Origin: Candidatus Dojkabacteria bacterium
GTDB taxonomy: Bacteria; Patescibacteria; Dojkabacteria; B142; JAFGFJ01
Reading direction: 5' to 3'
Assembly: GCA_016931155.1 (NCBI GenBank)
Contig: JAFGFJ010000003.1
Coordinates: forward strand, 1-54,081
Length of the DNA stretch: 54,081 nt
The position numbers and the translations under genes are program-made. Positions 1 to 8,543 of this stretch are shown piece by piece. Below the pieces are notes generated by a model. The model was not told where the DNA came from. It saw only the letters and a program-made list of their open reading frames with translations, and searched no databases. How positions within the stretch are numbered: the first letter of the stretch is position 1; every line of letters starts with the position of its first letter.

Positions 1-129
1 CCTGATCATTCTGATGCATCTGATCTGTCTGATACGCCTGATGCACCTGATCATTCTGATGCATCTGATCTGTCTGATACGCCTGATCTGTCTGATGCGC
101 CTGATCTGTCTGATGCGCCTGATCTGTCC
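1..129 (-). repeat. 9-bp tandem repeat coding Gln-x-(Asp/His/Tyr)
   Basis: On the minus strand the repeat is built from CAG-NNN-(G/C/T)AT units, read in frame as Gln-Thr-Asp, Gln-Ala-His, Gln-Ala-Tyr, Gln-Met-His and Gln-Asn-Asp. About 14 units fit before the window ends. Two-unit (18 bp) and longer super-repeats are visible. It forms the cytoplasmic tail of the surface protein and continues beyond the window. Confidence 0.85.
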
Positions 130-1762
130 CGGAAGAAATAAATGAAGCAGACTCCGGATAAATCTCTGCATTCGCATAATCGCCTATAGAATTATCGGCA
201 ACTCCATCTCCTCCATTACGTTCATTTTGCTCAAATTCCTCCCTCCTTCGTCTGGACCATATAAGATAAATTGCCCAGGGAATAAATAGAAGTAGAACAA
301 CAGCACAGGCAACACTTATCATCAGCACAATGCCATTTGTATTTATACTGGATGCACTTTGTTTTTGAGGAGTAGAAGGAACATCAGGTTTTATCATCAT
401 TCCCTCAACACTGAAATTCCAGTCTTCTTGAATCTGCTCGTTTGCCTCATTTTCATAGACGACCTTCACCTTATGAAGCCCTGATTCCAAACTATTATTA
501 ATTTTGCAAGCAAAAGCTGTTGCAGAGACTGTACAGTCTCCAGTAATTTCAATACCATCAAGAAAAATCTGAACCGACTCAACCTTTATCTTTTTATCAA
601 AAATAACAAAATCCCCTGAGATTTCCGAAAGGTCTGCAGTAACATTGGAATTCCGCAATGGAGAAAGATTGTAAAGGGAAGAAACACTCTCAACTTCAAT
701 TCCTGGGTCGTTGGCAACAATATATTTCCCCCCAATAAGCTGATTTTTTACCTGCTCACTACTCCCATCAATTACACTAAGCCTCAAATAGTATTCTCCA
801 TTAGGCAGTGTACTGGTGTCCCAATTTGATTCTTTATTACTACCATCCAATTGACTTATCAGAACCCAACTCACACCATTATTCGAATACTCAAGAATCT
901 GCTTTTCCACCCTTTCGCTATCATCTGCCTGCCAGGAGATTATATTGTCTTTACCAGATATAACTGTGGCAATAGAAGTCTTAAAACTTAAAACTGATGG
1001 AGCATTAACTATCCCATCGACAGTTGGTTTTGGGTTTATATTTATAGAAAATACTTGCAGAGATACTCCACCTTTTCCATCTTCCACCCTTAAAACAACT
1101 TCATACGCTCCAACCTTGTCAGCAGTCCCATTAAGAAGTCCGGATGTTTCATTTATCGAAAGCCATTCAGGTGATGATACTAATCTATAAGCTAATTTAT
1201 TATTGTCTTCATCGTCTGACCTCATCTGATATGAAAACAAGTCACCTTCTTTTAGGTTCAATTTTGGGGGAACTGATAGTATCTCAGGATTATGATTTTT
1301 GCGGTTTAAAAGTGAAATTTTACTTTTTGAGCTCAATGCATACGGGTCTTTTCCATTCAGTAATGTTACTTTCGCTTCAACACAATACTCTCCATCTTCT
1401 TGAGCACTCACATCAAGCAATGCATCCATACTATCCCACTGATACACATAGAAACCATTGTTTCCTTGTATATTTATATCACTGGAAATTGTGCCAATCC
1501 TGGTACTACAATTTTTATCAAGTAAATTTATCTCAAAAGGAATTTTTCCTTGATCAGCATCAATCATTTTCCACACTATCTTCTGCTTCCCAGTTACTGT
1601 CTGACCGGAAAAAGGAAGAGCAAGAAAAAATTCGTCCTGTCTATCAATTATCGCTGGATTGCTTTGCGAATAGACTGAAAAAGATAGCATAGGAAACAGC
1701 AGAACAACCGCTGAAAATATCGAAAAACAAATTATTAGCTTCTCAAAAATTGAATTTTTCAT
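1..1762 (-). CDS. Ig/cadherin-like membrane-anchored surface protein (3' end outside window)
   Basis: The frame stays open from an ATG at 1762 to the window edge, giving about 587 residues without a stop. Residues 1 to about 32 form a signal peptide or anchor. The body looks like a chain of beta-sandwich domains: one resembles putative-Ig/cadherin repeats (it contains SDDEDNNKLAYRL and ends in VEDGKGG), followed by two further Ig/FN3-like stretches. A transmembrane helix lies near residues 473-498, followed by basic SRRR and a cytoplasmic tail that becomes a Gln-rich tandem repeat at the window edge. It begins 8 bases after the stop of the solute-binding lipoprotein gene, so the two are probably co-transcribed. 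A surface role is inferred from the architecture; no enzymatic motif was seen. Confidence 0.75.
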   Translation of the reverse strand, partial: MKNSIFEKLIICFSIFSAVVLLFPMLSFSVYSQSNPAIIDRQDEFFLALPFSGQTVTGKQKIVWKMIDADQGKIPFEINLLDKNCSTRIGTISSDINIQGNNGFYVYQWDSMDALLDVSAQEDGEYCVEAKVTLLNGKDPYALSSKSKISLLNRKNHNPEILSVPPKLNLKEGDLFSYQMRSDDEDNNKLAYRLVSSPEWLSINETSGLLNGTADKVGAYEVVLRVEDGKGGVSLQVFSININPKPTVDGIVNAPSVLSFKTSIATVISGKDNIISWQADDSERVEKQILEYSNNGVSWVLISQLDGSNKESNWDTSTLPNGEYYLRLSVIDGSSEQVKNQLIGGKYIVANDPGIEVESVSSLYNLSPLRNSNVTADLSEISGDFVIFDKKIKVESVQIFLDGIEITGDCTVSATAFACKINNSLESGLHKVKVVYENEANEQIQEDWNFSVEGMMIKPDVPSTPQKQSASSINTNGIVLMISVACAVVLLLFIPWAIYLIWSRRRREEFEQNERNGGDGVADNSIGDYANAEIYPESASFISSGTDQAHQTDQAHQTDQAYQTDQMHQNDQVHQAYQTDQMHQNDQ

Positions 1763-1770
1763 TTTTATGC

Positions 1771-3105
1771 TTATTGCGCAGGCTCCAGCTTGCCTTTATT
1801 ATCGATAATTGAGTTTACCTCGTTCTGAGAAGTCAGTAATGACTGGTTCAGGTTTCCGTTTAGGCTTGTCTCCAACATAGTGTCAAAAGATTTTTTGACT
1901 TTTCCTCCATCGACCATTTTCCAGCTCCTGATAAAAGGGAATGACTCTACATACGCTTTGAGATGCTCATTAGTTGTGAGTTCACTGGCCATTTCCCTTC
2001 GTGGATAAAGCTCCCCAAAAGCACGATTTTCCGCCGCCTTGTTATGGAAAGTTCTGAGCTGATCAGGTTGAGTTATGAAATTGAGAAAGTCCCACGCAAC
2101 ATCAGGATTTGCACTATCCCTCGATACTACTTGCCCCCAATAGCTTCCAACCTGAATTCTCGTATCTTCAAGATTCTCAAGCTGTGGCATAGGGGCTGTA
2201 GCATAATCGAGACCCAGATTGTATTGTTCATTATATTTCACAACATCAAGAAGACGCCAGCTTGGAGCAGCGTACATCGCAAGTTTTCCGCTCAGAAAAG
2301 CTGCAATATCTATTTGCTGTTTATTGTTCCATGTCGAGTCATTTCCACCCGCAAAATCCAGATAAAAAGATAGTGCTCCGAATATATCACTATCCGTTGC
2401 AAAGACAGCAGTACTTTTATCTGAAGAAAGAATATTTCCTCCTGACTGAAGCATAAGCAAGTTTACTATTTCAAAGGCAAATTGTGTGTTTTCGGGTACG
2501 GCGGCAGAAAAACCGGCCGTGCTGATCTCATTTGCTTTTCTTGTTGTTAGAGTTCTTGCCTGAATTTTAAAATCGTCCCAACTGCTTGACGGAACTGTAT
2601 AACCTTCTGCCTCAAGAAGATCCTTGTTGTATATGATCGCCAGACAGTCTATTCCAAGTGGGATTCCCAAGATAAGACCACTAGAACCAGTAAAATCATC
2701 AGACACAAAATCATAGAAATCTGAACGAAATTTTGTCGGATCAACCACGCTGCTTGGAGCAGGGGAAAGAAAAGACTCATAGTTTCCTGTCCAGGTATTA
2801 TGAATTGTAAAAATATCCGGTCCAGTCCTTGGAAGACCGTCAGTAAGATTGGATTCAAGAAGAGTACGATAATCCGATAAGTCTCTTTCAGCATACTGAA
2901 TAGTGACATTTGAATGAGCTGATTGATAAGCCTCAATAAGAGGACGTACATTTTCCACAGGCTCAAAAAGATTCCACCAAATGAGTGTCACAGGTTCATC
3001 AGTACTCAGCGTATCATCACTTTTTGGCTTACAACCAGCAAGAACCAGTGACAAAACTGTAAAAACGAGGAGAAAAAGTTTAAACCTATATCCCTTTTGT
3101 TTCAT
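1771..3105 (-). CDS. ABC-type extracellular solute-binding lipoprotein (family 1, sugar-type)
   Basis: 444 residues with a lipoprotein signal: a hydrophobic stretch ending in LVLAGC with the lipidated Cys at residue 25. The mature part has the pattern of family 1 solute-binding proteins: an early TLIWWNLFEP strand, FTIHNTWTGNY, IPLGIDCLAIIYNKDLLEAEG, and a late VAWDFLNFITQP helix. Such proteins deliver sugars or other solutes to an ABC permease on the outer face of the membrane. It sits 39 bases downstream of the PBP gene and 8 bases before the Ig-like gene, all on the minus strand. No permease or ATPase gene is in the window, so the transporter partner and substrate are unknown. Confidence 0.88.
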   Translation of the reverse strand: MKQKGYRFKLFLLVFTVLSLVLAGCKPKSDDTLSTDEPVTLIWWNLFEPVENVRPLIEAYQSAHSNVTIQYAERDLSDYRTLLESNLTDGLPRTGPDIFTIHNTWTGNYESFLSPAPSSVVDPTKFRSDFYDFVSDDFTGSSGLILGIPLGIDCLAIIYNKDLLEAEGYTVPSSSWDDFKIQARTLTTRKANEISTAGFSAAVPENTQFAFEIVNLLMLQSGGNILSSDKSTAVFATDSDIFGALSFYLDFAGGNDSTWNNKQQIDIAAFLSGKLAMYAAPSWRLLDVVKYNEQYNLGLDYATAPMPQLENLEDTRIQVGSYWGQVVSRDSANPDVAWDFLNFITQPDQLRTFHNKAAENRAFGELYPRREMASELTTNEHLKAYVESFPFIRSWKMVDGGKVKKSFDTMLETSLNGNLNQSLLTSQNEVNSIIDNKGKLEPAQ

Positions 3106-3144
3106 TTTTCAAATAATTATCCAGCTACAGCCTATCATAAAAGC

Positions 3145-6138
3145 TTAGCCGCCTCCACCTGATACCGTCACTGAAATCCCAGCAGACTTAAATGTACCTC
3201 CGTTTGTGCCGGTTCCGGTGACATAAAGTTGATAGTCTCCAGTCACAGCTTCCCAAACCGCATTAAATGTCCCACTACCACTCATAGGAATACTTTTTGT
3301 TATCGGACCCACAACCACGAGAGTAACACCACTAAGTGGTCCATTACTTCCAGTGTAGGCAGCAGAAACTGTTATTGATCCTGCAGAAACGTTCGACCCG
3401 TTCGCTGGTGATGTTATATTTAAGTTTGGTGTTATCTCTGAACCTACATAGACTACTACCGAATTTTCTCCTTGTTTGCCTGTGCTGTCTTTAACTCTTA
3501 CCATAAATAAATACGCACCATTTTCAAGACTAGGCACACTAAACGATCCAGTGAAAGGTACGTTATCCGCCTGCCCGATCTTACTATCCCCAATAAAGAA
3601 CTCAACTTTAGTAATATCCCCCTGAGTAGAAAAGGCATTTACTTTGACATTTACTGACCCGCTCAGCACCTCTCCGGCCGTTGGACTACTTATCGTAGCC
3701 CACGGGGTAGAGCCTCCCCCAGGATTCCTGTTTACATCGCAATACTCTGTTGGCACTCCATACTGTGCATCACCTTTACCAGAAAGAAAAGCATCAACAA
3801 ACTTCTGAAGTTCATCAATAGGCATTTTGACAGTCTTAAAAGTTCTTTCCACAGTGTTACCCGTCAACCTGTCTATATCCCTTGCAAGTCTATCTGTCTG
3901 GTCAATACATACCTCAGCTTTCTGGACTACAAGGTAGGATGGAGGAACTTTATCTGCTATCACAAGATCACCTTTTGCATCACAATCTTCAGCACCTTCC
4001 GGACAGCTTGACGATACGACTAAGCCCCCGGGGCGGAAAAATGGTGTTTTTTCGGGGAAACTGCCAAGTATCTGCTTAGTATATTCGCTGACCCAGGGCT
4101 TAACACTCGTAGAGCCGAATGGCTGGTTTACCATTGGAGTATTATCATTGTTTCCAAGCCAACCCAGTGTTACAAAATCCGGTGTCCAGAGAGCATACCA
4201 GGTATCTTTATGAGATTCTGAGGTTCCAGTTTTTCCTGCAATATCACGCCCATCAAATTTTTCTACAGGAGCTGCACTTCCGCTTCTGGATTTTGGGTTC
4301 AAGACATCATTTACAAGAAATATTGCCTGCTGGTTTGCTACCAGCTTTTTCTCAGGTTTTAATTCAAATATTGTTTTACCTTTTTTGTCTTCAATCTTCG
4401 AGATCACCTCGTGCCGGACAAAATCTCCACCATTTGCAAAAACCCCAAAACCTTGAGCATGTTCGACCATCTTTACATCAGATCCGCCAATTGCAATAGA
4501 AGGTCCATATCCCCCGGGATTATCGTATGTCGTATAACCAAAGGCTTTCGAATTATCTATATATGACTGGACTCCTGCCGCCTCAGCAGAAACAATTGCA
4601 GGAATATTTCGAGATTCAGCCAGCATTATCCTTGCCGTATTAACACCAAAAAATCCTCCGTCCGAGTTTCTCGGTCTGTATCCCCTAATATCGATCGGAA
4701 CATCTGCCATATATGAACCAGGAGCTATAATACCTTTGTCAAATGCAGTGTAATAGGCAATAGCTTTTGCAGTAGAACCAGGAGAATGACGAGCTGTTGC
4801 ATTGTTTACATTACCTTCAAACTTACAGTTTTTACCCGGAGTACATCCATCGGGTTCAGAAGAAGCCCAATAGTCTTTTGAGCCAACCATAGTCAATACT
4901 TCACCTGTTGAAGGACGAAGAGTCATAAGAGCTGCATTCGACGCCCTGTGCCTTGCCCCATAAACAGAAACAGCTTTCTGAACATTTGCCTCTGCTATTT
5001 GCTGAAGATCATAATCAAGAGTCGTATAGATGCTGTATCCTCCAGTTTCAATGTCCGACAAGGCGAAAGGAATACCATCGTTATATTCTCTCTGTTGAAG
5101 TAACTCCTGTGCATAAAAAACAAAATGCGGAGCTTTAATATCAATTCTGGGTACCTGATATACCAATTCTTGTGCCTTTGCCTCCTCAATCTTCTCAATA
5201 GTAAACCAGTCTTCTTCATCGAGATAAGAATTTACTTTTTTAATTTTCTCTTCAAGTTGTCTCAAAACATAACTTTCCTGTCTTGTCTTAGCCGTTTGTT
5301 TTCCTTTTTCAGGATCTGGAGCAATGGTAGGGGAGTTGTAAACCGGATTTTGTGGAATTCCCGCAAGAACAGCCGCCTCAGCAAGCGTCAAATCTTTCGG
5401 CTCTTTACCAAAATAGAATTCAGAAGCACTTTTTATTCCATAAACGTTACTTCCAAATGGAATTACATTCAGATACATTTCAAGAATTTCGTCTTTTGTA
5501 TATTTCCTTTCAACCTGAAGAGAAAGAAGTAACTCTTTAACTTTTCTCTCAATCTTCCTCTCATTAGTCAGAACCGTCAGCTTAACCATTTGCTGAGTGA
5601 TCGTACTTCCCCCACAGACGACACCTTTTTTAAGCAAATAATTATTCACACCGCATCTTGCTATTGCAATAAAATCGAAACCAGGATGCTCATAAAAGTC
5701 GGCATCTTCAGCAGCTAAAAATACCCATCTAACCTGTTCTGGTATTTCATCTATGGATATTTGATCTCTGTTTTCTTCACCAAAAACCTTGTAAAGCTCG
5801 ACCCCATTCCTGTCATAAATTACACTTGCTGTATTTTTCTCTCCGAACGGATCATCAGGACTTGGTAATTCAGCACTTATTTTCTGAAGGTATGAAAGAG
5901 TCCAAAGGGTAGCAATAAATCCCAGAATAACAAAAGTTGTAAGAAGCACAAGAGCAATTTTTTTGAGCTTAACCCTGAAGATTGTTGCATCTCCGAGCCT
6001 TCTCAATTTGCCTCTAAGACCTGCCCCTTTTGTGCCAGGTGACCAATTTCTGCCGGAGTAATTTCTTTTACCCCTTTTCCCGAATCTGCTTTTAGCAGAG
6101 TTGTTCCCCAGACTTATTGTAGTTGAATATTTTGCCAT
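3145..6138 (-). CDS. Bifunctional penicillin-binding protein 1A-type with C-terminal Ig-like domains
   Basis: 997 residues. A basic cytoplasmic segment (1-60) precedes a transmembrane helix (about 61-80). The GT51 glycosyltransferase follows, with EDADFYEHPG (catalytic Glu 144), GGSTITQQ (176-183) and the DEILEMYLN motif. The transpeptidase has its active-site Ser 455 and Lys 458 in GSTAK, SRN (509-511) and KTGT (636-639), so both activities look intact. After about residue 790 come two Ig-like beta-sandwich domains, starting with ATISSPTAGEVLSGSVNV and then a related ITPNLNITSPANGSNVSAG stretch. It polymerises and cross-links peptidoglycan outside the membrane. The first gene of the minus-strand block, it probably leads the operon with the lipoprotein and Ig-like genes. 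Confidence 0.95.
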   Translation of the reverse strand: MAKYSTTISLGNNSAKSRFGKRGKRNYSGRNWSPGTKGAGLRGKLRRLGDATIFRVKLKKIALVLLTTFVILGFIATLWTLSYLQKISAELPSPDDPFGEKNTASVIYDRNGVELYKVFGEENRDQISIDEIPEQVRWVFLAAEDADFYEHPGFDFIAIARCGVNNYLLKKGVVCGGSTITQQMVKLTVLTNERKIERKVKELLLSLQVERKYTKDEILEMYLNVIPFGSNVYGIKSASEFYFGKEPKDLTLAEAAVLAGIPQNPVYNSPTIAPDPEKGKQTAKTRQESYVLRQLEEKIKKVNSYLDEEDWFTIEKIEEAKAQELVYQVPRIDIKAPHFVFYAQELLQQREYNDGIPFALSDIETGGYSIYTTLDYDLQQIAEANVQKAVSVYGARHRASNAALMTLRPSTGEVLTMVGSKDYWASSEPDGCTPGKNCKFEGNVNNATARHSPGSTAKAIAYYTAFDKGIIAPGSYMADVPIDIRGYRPRNSDGGFFGVNTARIMLAESRNIPAIVSAEAAGVQSYIDNSKAFGYTTYDNPGGYGPSIAIGGSDVKMVEHAQGFGVFANGGDFVRHEVISKIEDKKGKTIFELKPEKKLVANQQAIFLVNDVLNPKSRSGSAAPVEKFDGRDIAGKTGTSESHKDTWYALWTPDFVTLGWLGNNDNTPMVNQPFGSTSVKPWVSEYTKQILGSFPEKTPFFRPGGLVVSSSCPEGAEDCDAKGDLVIADKVPPSYLVVQKAEVCIDQTDRLARDIDRLTGNTVERTFKTVKMPIDELQKFVDAFLSGKGDAQYGVPTEYCDVNRNPGGGSTPWATISSPTAGEVLSGSVNVKVNAFSTQGDITKVEFFIGDSKIGQADNVPFTGSFSVPSLENGAYLFMVRVKDSTGKQGENSVVVYVGSEITPNLNITSPANGSNVSAGSITVSAAYTGSNGPLSGVTLVVVGPITKSIPMSGSGTFNAVWEAVTGDYQLYVTGTGTNGGTFKSAGISVTVSGGGG

Positions 6139-6211
6139 TTTGAAAAGTTGAGATAACTATTATGTTACATCAATAAAATGCTAATTGCCATTATAACAAA
6201 CAAAAAATACT

Positions 6212-6220
6212 TGGTATAAT
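6212..6220 (+). promoter_or_regulatory. Extended -10 promoter for tRNA-Ser
   Basis: TGG followed by TATAAT (6215-6220) makes an extended -10 element about 80 bases upstream of tRNA-Ser on the same strand. No good -35 box is visible, which fits an extended -10 promoter. Confidence 0.45.
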
Positions 6221-6298
6221 GGAAGTCGTTTAAAGTGTACGGATCACGAATCGGGAGTTATAGTGACCTCGTGTTATCGACAACAACATAACATATAA

Positions 6299-6388
6299 GG
6301 AGAGGTGTCAGAGTGGTCGAATGAGCTTGTCTTGAAAACAAGTGCGCGGGCAACCGTGCCGTGGGTTCGAATCCCACCCTCTCCGCCA
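6299..6388 (+). tRNA. tRNA-Ser (anticodon TGA)
   Basis: The acceptor stem GGAGAGG (6299-6305) pairs with CCTCTCC (6378-6384), followed by discriminator G and an encoded CCA (6386-6388). The anticodon loop CTTGAAA carries TGA and is closed by CTTGT/ACAAG. A long variable arm and the T-loop GGTTCGAATCC are present, as expected for a class II serine tRNA that decodes UCN codons. Confidence 0.97.
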
Positions 6389-6424
6389 AGTTTTACATTC
6401 AGCGAAATTGAAAGATGTTGCCTC

Positions 6425-6437
6425 GGCGCAAAGCGCC
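6425..6437 (+). terminator. GC-rich hairpin downstream of tRNA-Ser
   Basis: GGCGC-AAA-GCGCC is a perfect 5-bp hairpin 37 bases after the tRNA. It is followed by a weak T-rich stretch (ATTTTTCC) after a gap, so it may be a terminator or processing signal. Support is moderate. Confidence 0.35.
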
Positions 6438-6588
6438 TCGGTATGGTATTTTTCCTCAACTCCCTTGAATAATCAAAGGAAAAATGTATCCTAATAATTA
6501 TGATTTCAATATAGGCAGGCTTAATACTATCCTAGTATAGCAGTATTATAATACAAGTATGACATAAGAGAATAAAACCAACAAGAAC

Positions 6589-6765
6589 ATTAAGAAACTA
6601 AGACAATCTAAAAGCTTATCGCAAATTCGTCTCTCAAAATTGTCCGATGTTTCTTATAATTCAATTGTCAAACTTAAAACAAGCGGAATTACTAACCCCA
6701 CAATTAATACCTTACAAAAAATAGATAAGGCACTAGATGTTTCAGTTGATGATTTATTAAAATGA
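6589..6765 (+). CDS. Small Cro/CI-type HTH regulator, non-AUG start or broken start
   Basis: A short frame encodes about 58 residues beginning IKKLRQSKSLSQ, then a recognition-helix-like YNSIVKLKTSG and the tail KALDVSVDDLLK. This is the XRE (Cro/CI) helix-turn-helix pattern of a DNA-binding repressor. Its TGA stop (6763-6765) overlaps the ATG of the deacetylase gene (ATGA), implying translational coupling. No in-frame ATG or GTG lies upstream except an ATG at 6559 that is followed two codons later by TAA. Translation could start at ATT 6589, or the gene may be inactivated near its start. The HTH assignment is firm from sequence pattern; expression is uncertain. Confidence 0.6.
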   Translation: MKKLRQSKSLSQIRLSKLSDVSYNSIVKLKTSGITNPTINTLQKIDKALDVSVDDLLK

Positions 6766-7490
6766 AAATGAATAAAAAAGCAATTTTAATTCTGATAATC
6801 CTGTTATCGATTTTAATATTGACAGGATACACCTTGTTTCAGATAAGTAAATCACGAACATTCCAGTTCTTTGGCGGATTGACCGCTAGGATAAATACCA
6901 ATCAAAAAGTTGTTGCATTAACTTTTGATGACGCACCGACAGAATATACCTCAGAAGTATTATATATACTTGCCGAGAAGAATATCAAAGCCACTTTTTA
7001 CGCAATAGGTCAAGCGATAGAAAAGAATCCGAAAGAGGCTAAAGCAATAGCTGACGCAGGGATGGAAATTGGCAATCATTCCTACTCTCATCAAAGATTT
7101 TTGTTGAAATCGCAATCACATATTGACTTCGAGATTCAAAAAACGAATCAACTGATACGAGATACGGGTTACAAGGGCGAAATAACATTTCGACCACCTA
7201 ATGGCAAAAAACTATTTGGGTTACCATGGTATCTCACCCGAAACAATATAGAGACAATAATGTGGGACGTTGAGCCAGACACATATTATCCAGGGAATGT
7301 TAAAAGTATTACTAACTATACAATACAAAATACCAAACCAGGTTCAATTATACTTCTCCATCCCTTTTGTGGATCTGCGTGCGAAGCAGATAGGAAAGCA
7401 TTGCCGGAAATAGTTGATGGCTTAACAGCAAAGGGTTACAAATTCGTAACAATCAATCAACTTTTGGAATATGAAAAAAGTAAAGAATAA
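6762..7490 (+). CDS. NodB-type polysaccharide deacetylase
   Basis: 242 residues with an N-terminal membrane anchor (residues 6-26). The NodB homology domain shows motif 1 TFDDAP (Asp 56-57), motif 2 NHSYSH (metal-binding His 106 and 110), motif 3 RPPNG, a WDVEPDT motif and a LLHP motif near the end. Such enzymes remove N-acetyl groups from peptidoglycan or other envelope polysaccharides with a bound metal ion. Motif 1 ends in Ala-Pro rather than the usual Gly, and motif 5 has Pro after His, both tolerated in some members. It overlaps the upstream HTH gene by four bases, suggesting control by that regulator. The substrate is not shown by the sequence. Confidence 0.9.
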   Translation: MKMNKKAILILIILLSILILTGYTLFQISKSRTFQFFGGLTARINTNQKVVALTFDDAPTEYTSEVLYILAEKNIKATFYAIGQAIEKNPKEAKAIADAGMEIGNHSYSHQRFLLKSQSHIDFEIQKTNQLIRDTGYKGEITFRPPNGKKLFGLPWYLTRNNIETIMWDVEPDTYYPGNVKSITNYTIQNTKPGSIILLHPFCGSACEADRKALPEIVDGLTAKGYKFVTINQLLEYEKSKE

Positions 7491-7524
7491 CCAACCACTA
7501 AGACATTAGTGTTTCAATTGTACT

Positions 7525-8184
7525 ATGATATTAGCAAAATATAATAAAATATCAGTGTTTGTCATCTCGTTCTTTTTGTTGTGGACGTTAGCTTGGTTGA
7601 TACGTATTTTTTTAGTCGCAACAATGTGGTCATCCCTTAACATGTCGTCAAATCAAAATTTACTCTATTGGTCGGTAATGAAAATTATTGTTTGGGTTGT
7701 CTTCCCAATTATTTACATCAAAAAGAATTCTCCTTTCGAAAATATCAAGAAATTTATTGGGCTTCAAAACGCAAAGAGAGGAATTCTTTATGGATTATAT
7801 GTAAGCATTGCTTGGATTACTCTATCATATTTTTTCCAAGGACCACCAAAATTAAATCTTGTTTTCTCCTTGACGCTTTTATGGGTAATAGCTGGTACGC
7901 CAATCTCTGAAGAATTTTCTTTTCGGGGTATCATTCTACCTGGTTTGCAAAAGGCTGGAATGGCATTTTGGCCTGCCAATATTATTACCTCGGTTATTTT
8001 TATTTGTATTCATTGTCTAGGATGGGCGTTTCAAGGAGTATTGGCGACCAGTTTATTTTCTGTTACTTCCTGCAGTATTTTGCTCTTTAGCCTAGTAGCA
8101 GGCTGGTTGCGTTACAAATCAGATTCTTTGTATGGAAGTGTAATTTTACATTCGCTTAATAATTTATTTTCTGCACTGAAATAA
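7525..8184 (+). CDS. CPBP-family intramembrane glutamic endopeptidase (CAAX/Abi family)
   Basis: 219 residues, almost entirely hydrophobic with several membrane helices. The family signature is clear: SEEFSFRG with Glu 129-130 and Arg 134 (EExxxR), His 163 in CIHCLGW, and the C-terminal HSLNN (His 209, Asn 213). These proteins cleave within membranes and act in prenyl-protein processing, bacteriocin immunity or unknown roles. It begins 34 bases after the deacetylase gene on the same strand and may share its transcript with the HTH regulator. The bacterial substrate is unknown. Confidence 0.87.
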   Translation: MILAKYNKISVFVISFFLLWTLAWLIRIFLVATMWSSLNMSSNQNLLYWSVMKIIVWVVFPIIYIKKNSPFENIKKFIGLQNAKRGILYGLYVSIAWITLSYFFQGPPKLNLVFSLTLLWVIAGTPISEEFSFRGIILPGLQKAGMAFWPANIITSVIFICIHCLGWAFQGVLATSLFSVTSCSILLFSLVAGWLRYKSDSLYGSVILHSLNNLFSALK

Positions 8185-8476
8185 GATAGAGACGCAACTT
8201 GCCAGTTTCACTGGCACGAAATTCGGCGTCGGAAATAATTGGAATCGAAAAGTGAGCACGTGCAAAAAATCCTTCCGCCCAACATTCTTCCTTTTTGCCC
8301 GTCCGAGCGCTTGGATTTTAAAATTCAGGATTTGGATCTTCTTCAAAAAATGTTCGTACTTCATTCAAAAAATACCGCCAATTGTTCTTTATTCGGACTC
8401 GATCAATTTCCATCAGCTTTTCAATTACCGGTGTGTATTTTACTTCAACCATAATACGCACAAAAGAAAAACACAT
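8156..8476 (-). pseudogene. Interrupted unknown reading frame (in-frame TAA at 8318-8320)
   Basis: One minus-strand frame runs from an ATG at 8476 (second ATG 8452) through MVEVKYTPVIEKLMEIDRV and FEEDPNPEF to a TAA at 8318-8320, then continues in the same frame as KKEECWAEGFFARAHFSIP to a stop at 8156-8158. The protein-like composition on both sides of the single stop suggests a decayed gene, or a 52-residue protein followed by a readthrough tail. The end overlaps the CPBP gene antisense. I do not recognise the family. It lies beside a transposase-like remnant, so mobile-element debris is possible. Confidence 0.35.
8201..8215. repeat. Perfect short inverted repeat
   Basis: GCCAGT-TTC-ACTGGC is a perfect 6-bp hairpin 17 bases after the CPBP stop codon. 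No T tract follows, so it is a weak terminator candidate. It could also be a processing site or part of the decayed element at 8156-8750. Confidence 0.4.
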
Positions 8477-8543
8477 TTTTTAAAAGATCAAATTTCGAAT
8501 TAAATTTCCTGTGAATTATTTTAAGTTTGAAGGCGTTAATTTT

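Noticed and set aside
945..1692. Two plus-strand frames
   Set aside because: Both lie antisense to the long continuous minus-strand surface protein frame.
6274..6459. 61-residue minus-strand frame (GGEGGIRTHGTVARAL...)
   Set aside because: It is the antisense translation of tRNA-Ser, a familiar false gene in automated annotation.
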